Source: a bacterium
GTDB lineage: Bacteria; Bacillota_I; Bacilli_A; Izemoplasmatales; Izemoplasmataceae
DNA: 43,808 bases
NCBI GenBank assembly: GCA_018400875.1
Contig: JAGYLV010000005.1
Span: 1 to 43,808, forward strand
Direction of reading: 5' to 3'
The position numbers and the translations under genes are program-made. Shown piece after piece: positions 40,267 through 43,808 of the stretch; positions within the stretch are counted from its first letter, which is position 1, and each line of letters begins with the position of its first letter. Below the pieces are notes generated by a model that worked only from the letters and a program-made list of their open reading frames with translations, had not been told where the DNA came from and made no database searches.

Positions 40267-40977
40267 ATGAAAACAATTATCATTACAGGCGCCAGCTCTG
40301 GCATTGGATTTGCGTTACTCCAAGCGTGGGTGGACCGTGCGAAAGTGGTGGGGGTTTACCATCCTGATGATGCCTTCACATTTGACCACCCCAACCTGAC
40401 AAAAATCACGGTCGATTTATCCGATCCCAACAGCCAATCCACATGGATGGATCAGTGGCCAAAGCATGTGGATATTTTCGTTGCCAATGCCGGGTATGCC
40501 CGGTATGAGAAAAACGGATTTAATCGAGATGCATTCCAGAGGATGATGCAAACCAACGCGTATGCCATCATTGAGCAATACCATGCGGCAAAAGTGAAGT
40601 ACCCCGATATGACTTTTGTGGTCATGTTATCGGCGATGGCGTTTTGGCCCTTGCCAGGTTATGCGATGTATGCGAGTACGAAAGCTTTCTTGGATGGTTA
40701 CTTTAAAGCCATCAGTTGGGAAGATGAAACTCAGGTACTCAGAGTGTATCCTGTGGCCGTCAATACTGGATTTTTTGCAACCTCGAAACAACCCCACCGG
40801 TCTTGGCTTATTCAAGAACCCCACGATGTGGCCCGGAAAATTATTAAAGCCATTCGCAAAAACCGCAGAACGCTTCATACGTCCAGCCTCTTTAAATGGA
40901 CGCACCGAATCATACCAAGGGCCTTAAATTTTTACCTCAAACGCGAACAAAAAAAATATAAGGAGAACTTTAAATGA
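40267..40977 (+). CDS. Short-chain dehydrogenase/reductase
   Basis: A 236-aa NAD(P)-dependent oxidoreductase with the Rossmann motif TGASSGIG (7-14), structural NAG (74-76) and catalytic S122, Y135 and K139 (YASTK). The segment after the active site (RVYPVAVNTGFF) is also standard. The C-terminus ends in a basic, aromatic tail (FLNFYLKREQKKYKE-like), which might associate with the membrane. The substrate cannot be told from sequence. It is the first gene of a four-gene unit and overlaps the next by 4 nt. Confidence 0.88.
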   Translation: MKTIIITGASSGIGFALLQAWVDRAKVVGVYHPDDAFTFDHPNLTKITVDLSDPNSQSTWMDQWPKHVDIFVANAGYARYEKNGFNRDAFQRMMQTNAYAIIEQYHAAKVKYPDMTFVVMLSAMAFWPLPGYAMYASTKAFLDGYFKAISWEDETQVLRVYPVAVNTGFFATSKQPHRSWLIQEPHDVARKIIKAIRKNRRTLHTSSLFKWTHRIIPRALNFYLKREQKKYKENFK

Positions 40978-41309
40978 TTACACGTAAAGAATTACTCACA
41001 CTTGATTATTATCCTGGTTACACAATTTCTGAAGTTTTAGGTTACGTCAAAGGCTCCACCGTTCAAACAAAAAACATCGGCCGTGACATTGGGGCGAGTT
41101 TAAAAAGCATCGTGGGGGGAGAAATTAAAGGCTATTCAGAGATGATGGAATCGGCCCGAAAACTTGCTACGGAACGTTTACTCAAAGAAGCCGATGACAT
41201 GGGTGCGGATGCCGTCATTGGATTTAGAATTCAAACCTCAGGAGTCATGGCCGGCGCCGCAGAAATCATCGCGTATGGCACCGCCGTGAAACTCAGTAAA
41301 GATGCCTAA
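40974..41309 (+). CDS. YbjQ/UPF0145 family protein
   Basis: A 111-aa protein of the heavy-metal-binding/YbjQ family (function uncertain, forms a pentameric ring in known structures). Typical features are the GYTISEVLGYVKGSTVQTKN start, a GRDIGASLKSIVGGEIKGY middle and the helix ARKLATERLLKEADDMGADAVIGFR. ATG overlaps the SDR stop, and its end overlaps the next gene by 8 nt. AAGGAGAAC serves as ribosome site. Confidence 0.88.
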   Translation: MITRKELLTLDYYPGYTISEVLGYVKGSTVQTKNIGRDIGASLKSIVGGEIKGYSEMMESARKLATERLLKEADDMGADAVIGFRIQTSGVMAGAAEIIAYGTAVKLSKDA

Positions 41310-41742
41310 GATTCCAACATCGGTGAGAATTCTAACGATTCTTGGCCTTGCCTTTCAAGGCATTGGCATTGCGCTTACCAGTGGACTCTTCTTGATCATC
41401 GCGCGCTTACCAGGCTTTTTCATGATGTTCTTAGAAGAGGCATTTGTCACCGCCGATGAACTGAATGCTTTCTTTACGGTATTACCATTTATCCGGGTGG
41501 TAGCAATTGTCATTATTGTGATTCAGTGGGTCTTTTTCATCGTCAATATGGTGTTATTCATTCCTGTATTGCAAGAAAAAAAGACGTCCGAACAAGCTTC
41601 CACCATCTTTTTGTATCAAGCCATCTACGGGGGCATTACCTTATTTAGTAATCAACTCGTGGGGGTCCTTCATCTTATCAGTGGCATCATTGGCCGCAAC
41701 AAAATGGAACAAGATTCTGAACCGGTTCGTGACGGGATTTAA
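41302..41742 (+). CDS. Four-helix membrane protein of unknown function
   Basis: A 146-aa protein with hydrophobic stretches at about 9-32, 35-43 (short), 58-85 and 100-125, a short charged tail and no motif that I recognise. The layout (VRILTILGLAFQGIGIAL start, IVNMVLFIPVL) recalls DUF4064-type small membrane proteins, but I would not name it. Its stop overlaps the next start (TAATGG). Confidence 0.6.
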   Translation: MPKIPTSVRILTILGLAFQGIGIALTSGLFLIIARLPGFFMMFLEEAFVTADELNAFFTVLPFIRVVAIVIIVIQWVFFIVNMVLFIPVLQEKKTSEQASTIFLYQAIYGGITLFSNQLVGVLHLISGIIGRNKMEQDSEPVRDGI

Positions 41743-41948
41743 TGGAACTTTCTGCCTTTTGGCTGTGGATTTCAGTCGCGCTAAGCATTGAAATCATCGC
41801 GCGCATATGGGTCACAGTCCTCATTTGGAAACCGTCCAATCAGGCCCCGTATTTTCGCCCGAGTACCTGGACGTGGATCATATGGATTGTGTATTTTGGA
41901 TGGGTGTTTTATCTCACGGTATCAATGACTGCCCAACCAAAGAAATAA
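41742..41948 (+). CDS. Small two-helix membrane protein
   Basis: A 68-aa protein rich in Trp, Ile and Tyr: helix 1 about residues 5-28 (SVALSIEIIARIWVTVLIW), a linker with several prolines (KPSNQAPYFRPSTWT), and helix 2 about 43-62. It starts with ATG 41742, sharing a base with the preceding stop. No family recognised; likely real because of the overlap and coherent composition. Last gene of the SDR unit. Confidence 0.6.
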   Translation: MELSAFWLWISVALSIEIIARIWVTVLIWKPSNQAPYFRPSTWTWIIWIVYFGWVFYLTVSMTAQPKK

Positions 41949-41981
41949 GCGTTTATGGTTTCGTTTAAAGCCATCATACCG

Positions 41982-41987
41982 TATTAT
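41982..41987 (+). promoter_or_regulatory. possible -10 element of the heliorhodopsin gene
   Basis: TATTAT in CCGTATTATGAAATT, about 50 nt before the ATG, in the 90-nt gap after 41948. A -35 is not obvious (TTTCGT 17 nt upstream). The gene therefore probably has its own promoter. A strong AGGAGG (42028-42033) precedes the ATG. Confidence 0.4.
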
Positions 41988-42038
41988 GAAATTACGTAAG
42001 AAATGCAGCAAAAAATTTAGACCTCACAGGAGGCCACC

Positions 42039-42806
42039 ATGCAAAGAATCGATAAACTTCTATCCTTTAATCGTTGGATGGGATTGTTCCATTTAATCCA
42101 AGGGACGGCCATGGTTATCTTAGCGTTAACCGTGGATGTCTTTAGAGATTTTAGACCTCAAATTTATGCCCGTTTCTTTGAAACGGAAGGTGATCTATAT
42201 TTCCCCGGTACGCAAGAATTGTTTGAGCTCCCATTTTCTTTGATGGTTGCGTCCTTTTTATTGCTCAGTGCGATGTTTCATTTCATCATTGCCTATCCCA
42301 TGAAAGAAAAATATCAGCGCAATATTGTGAACGGGATAAACCCCTATCGCTGGTATGAATATGCGCTGAGTTCATCCGTCATGATCGTCTTGCTGACGAC
42401 CATGTTTGGCCTTTTAACCATTGAAGCTTTGATTTTAATTTTCGTGATCAATGCCTTAATGAATCTCTTTGGTCTGTTGATGGAAAAGATGAATCCACCG
42501 CACCGCAAAGTAACCGATTGGCAACCGTATATTTTCGGTTGGATTGCCGGGATGGTTCCGTGGGTGTTAATTCTCATTTATCTCTTTGGGAATACGGACA
42601 TTTCACTCCTTCCATGGTTTGTGATTCCCGGCGTTCTTTTTTACTTCTTGATCTTTAATGCGTTTGCGCTGAACCAATACTTACAGTATAAAAAAATCGG
42701 CCGGTGGGCCGATTATATCTACGGTGAACGTGCCTATGTATGGCTTTCACTGTTTGGTAAAAGCATTCTTGCTTGGGTCATTTTTACCGGCGTCTTACTC
42801 GCGTAA
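42039..42806 (+). CDS. Heliorhodopsin (retinal-binding seven-helix membrane protein)
   Basis: A 255-aa protein with seven hydrophobic helices (about 13-33, 65-85, 106-126, 128-148, 165-185, 190-214 and 231-253). The heliorhodopsin signature [10 protein letters not shown] (104-113) supplies the counterion-position E107. Helix 7 carries [19 protein letters not shown] with K241 as Schiff-base lysine and S237 nearby; these numbers coincide with those of the reference protein 48C12. H81 and H18 are in the right helices for the conserved histidines. Unlike type-1 rhodopsins, heliorhodopsins have the N-terminus inside and do not pump ions noticeably; a sensory or enzyme-regulating role is proposed in the literature. 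Strong AGGAGG ribosome site. No carotene-cleaving or lycopene-cyclase gene is nearby, so retinal must be made elsewhere or taken up. Confidence 0.93.
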   Translation: MQRIDKLLSFNRWMGLFHLIQGTAMVILALTVDVFRDFRPQIYARFFETEGDLYFPGTQELFELPFSLMVASFLLLSAMFHFIIAYPMKEKYQRNIVNGINPYRWYEYALSSSVMIVLLTTMFGLLTIEALILIFVINALMNLFGLLMEKMNPPHRKVTDWQPYIFGWIAGMVPWVLILIYLFGNTDISLLPWFVIPGVLFYFLIFNAFALNQYLQYKKIGRWADYIYGERAYVWLSLFGKSILAWVIFTGVLLA

Positions 42807-43160
42807 AGATTCAATCAAGAACGCTGCCGTTTTGTTGTTCGTGGCAAGGGGAATGTGATAAACATCCGAAAGCCGAAATAACGCAGAGACATCGGGTTCA
42901 TGCGGTTGGGCCGTTAAGGGATCTCGGAAGAAAAAGAGCATATCAATTTCCCCGTTCGCAATCTTTGAGCCCATTTCTTGATCGCCACCTAGGGGTCCGG
43001 ATTTAAACCGGTGAACGTTAAGCTTAGTGGCTTCGGTGATTTTTAATCCCGTCGTTCCCGTCGCAAATAATTGATGATTTCTTAAGATATGAATGTGTTC
43101 TTCACAGAAGGCTATCATATCTTTTTTCTTTTTATCGTGGGCAATCAATCCGATATTCAT
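42795..43160 (-). CDS. mgsA: Methylglyoxal synthase
   Basis: Converts dihydroxyacetone phosphate to methylglyoxal, a glycolytic bypass when phosphate is short. The product is 121 aa. The start [11 protein letters not shown] has the substrate-binding H8; [11 protein letters not shown] is the phosphate loop. [10 protein letters not shown] contains the catalytic acid D60, and [12 protein letters not shown] contains H87. ATG 43160 is used with GAGGCG upstream; starts further upstream lie within the preceding gene. It follows the thioredoxin-like gene by 1 nt, and its 3' end overlaps the heliorhodopsin gene tail-to-tail by 12 nt. Confidence 0.95.
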   Translation of the reverse strand: MNIGLIAHDKKKKDMIAFCEEHIHILRNHQLFATGTTGLKITEATKLNVHRFKSGPLGGDQEMGSKIANGEIDMLFFFRDPLTAQPHEPDVSALFRLSDVYHIPLATNNKTAAFLIESLRE

Positions 43161-43161
43161 A

Positions 43162-43470
43162 TTACGCCTCAAACATATCGACGAGTCGGTTGATTTTCTG
43201 CGCATCGATGAACCGTGATTCTCTTAATAGTTCTTTCCCTTCCGAATAGACCATCACGGTGGGGACGGTAAAAATCATGAACTTCCCACGAAATTCATCG
43301 TGGTCATCAATGTAAATTTCAACGATATTCATCGCGTCGAGTTTAGGCACTTGGGCTTTTAAATAATCGAGCGTATTTTTACACACACTGCACGGATGCG
43401 TTTTGGCTAAAACAAGGGTGAGTGGTTTACTGAGTTCACTGTCGAGGGCGTCGATAGAATTGATGATCAT
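43162..43470 (-). CDS. Thioredoxin-family protein (YtpP-like)
   Basis: A 102-aa cytoplasmic protein with a thioredoxin fold: strand [14 protein letters not shown] (C27, C30), [12 protein letters not shown], and [21 protein letters not shown] with the cis-Pro and the following strands. The CSVC pair is unlike the classical CGPC, which suggests a dedicated redox or monothiol-exchange role. AAGGAGTTTTC precedes the ATG. Co-transcribed with mgsA. Confidence 0.85.
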   Translation of the reverse strand: MIINSIDALDSELSKPLTLVLAKTHPCSVCKNTLDYLKAQVPKLDAMNIVEIYIDDHDEFRGKFMIFTVPTVMVYSEGKELLRESRFIDAQKINRLVDMFEA

Positions 43471-43496
43471 GAAAACTCCTTGAGAATATGATTTGC

Positions 43497-43527
43497 TTGA
43501 AAGGACAAGGACTGTATAAACTATAAT
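43497..43527 (+). promoter_or_regulatory. promoter of the CopZ-like gene
   Basis: TTGAAA (43497-43502), 19-nt spacer, TATAAT (43522-43527), in the 97-bp gap between divergent genes. TATTAT at 43540-43545 is an alternative -10. I see no clear CopY or CsoR operator. Confidence 0.4.
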
Positions 43528-43567
43528 CCCTACTCATCCTATTATACGCAACGAGGTGTAAATAGAT

Positions 43568-43771
43568 ATGAAAAAAACGATAAAAGTCGAAGGCATGACA
43601 TGTGAACACTGTGTTCAAACCATCAAAACAGTATTGAACGAGCTTGGTCTTTCGCGCTTTGAAATTGAGCTCAAAGAAAAAGAAGTGCATTATGACGGAG
43701 ATATTCCAGATTTTAAAACCATCAAAAAATCACTCAATAAAACTGGCTACGACGTCGAACCTATTTTGTAA
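43568..43771 (+). CDS. Heavy-metal-associated domain protein, CopZ-like
   Basis: A 67-aa single HMA domain with ferredoxin-like fold: KKTIKVEGMTCEHCVQTI with metal ligands C12 and C15 (CEHC), then helix, EIELKEKEVHYDG strand and final helix. Such proteins carry Cu(I) or similar soft metals to a P-type ATPase or repressor in the cytoplasm. CEHC with His inside the pair is a common variant. GAGGTG precedes the ATG. The partner ATPase is not in the window and may lie just beyond its end. Confidence 0.93.
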   Translation: MKKTIKVEGMTCEHCVQTIKTVLNELGLSRFEIELKEKEVHYDGDIPDFKTIKKSLNKTGYDVEPIL

Positions 43772-43777
43772 AATTTC

Positions 43778-43805
43778 TTGGGATTAATGCGATATAAGGT
43801 ATAAT
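43778..43805 (+). promoter_or_regulatory. promoter pointing out of the window
   Basis: TTGGGA (43778-43783), 16-nt spacer, TATAAT (43800-43805), immediately after the CopZ-like stop. It resembles the GGTATAAT promoters of the window, and the gene it serves starts beyond base 43808. Confidence 0.55.
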
Positions 43806-43808
43806 AGG

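Overview
The window looks like chromosomal DNA from a low-to-moderate-GC, monoderm-type bacterium of the Bacillota/Mycoplasmatota neighbourhood, plausibly an Acholeplasma- or Izemoplasma-like lineage. The evidence is gene content and order: hprK-lgt, whiA, yutD-nifU-yutG, a dacA-type c-di-AMP synthase, PspC, Tex and mgsA. Shine-Dalgarno sites are strong, rho-independent terminators are crisp, and TGA is used as a stop while TGG encodes Trp, so the code is the standard one and not the Mycoplasma code. The exact lineage is an inference. Apart from one damaged kilobase, the sequence is densely coding, with short intergenic gaps and many 1-20 nt gene overlaps.

Layout. 1-769 (-) is the 5' part of hflX. 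810-3332 (-) is the B12-dependent ribonucleotide reductase nrdJ. 3565-4299 (+) is the c-di-AMP cyclase cdaA, which has its own promoter and terminator. 4356-8900 (+) is an operon: an unusual FAD-oxidoreductase-like protein fused to a membrane domain, a membrane PAS/degenerate-GGDEF protein, PspC, YutD, a NifU-type Fe-S scaffold and a YutG/PgpA-like protein. 8967-10662 (+) holds an unidentified broken gene and glucose-6-phosphate isomerase, whose first half is shattered by frameshifts while its second half is intact. 10676-11524 (-) is a diacylglycerol-kinase-type lipid kinase. 11587-15822 (+) is the t6A operon tsaE-tsaB-rimI-tsaD, ending in a 599-aa exported protein of unknown function. 15920-22135 (+) carries two ABC ATPase-permease fusions and glnS. 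22295-22495 is a cold-shock gene with a structured leader. 22592-37367 is one continuous run: pcrA-ligA-uvrA-(membrane protein)-hprK-lgt-trxB-whiA-acpS-two exported thioredoxin-like proteins-tex. 37416-37506 is tRNA-Ser(GCT). 37606-40230 is a SOUL protein, a DUF368 lipid-carrier transporter and a Ste24-like M48 protease. 40267-41948 is an SDR enzyme, a YbjQ protein and two membrane proteins. 42039-42806 is a heliorhodopsin. 42795-43470 (-) is a thioredoxin-like protein and methylglyoxal synthase, and 43568-43771 (+) is a CopZ-like metal chaperone. A promoter at the very end points to a further gene outside the window.

How they fit together. Much of the window is core housekeeping: DNA repair (pcrA, ligA, uvrA), tRNA modification and charging, carbon regulation (hprK, mgsA, pgi) and envelope biogenesis (lgt, DUF368, lipid kinase, PgpA-like). 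The points most worth attention are the heliorhodopsin, which has the retinal lysine, counterion glutamate and signature serines in place; the FAD-like membrane fusion beside a GdpP-like protein that lacks its hydrolase domain; the roughly 1-kb burst of indels across pgi; two genes (hflX, pcrA) whose promoters predict leaderless mRNAs; and a cold-shock leader in which one segment can pair either with a decoy or with the ribosome binding site.
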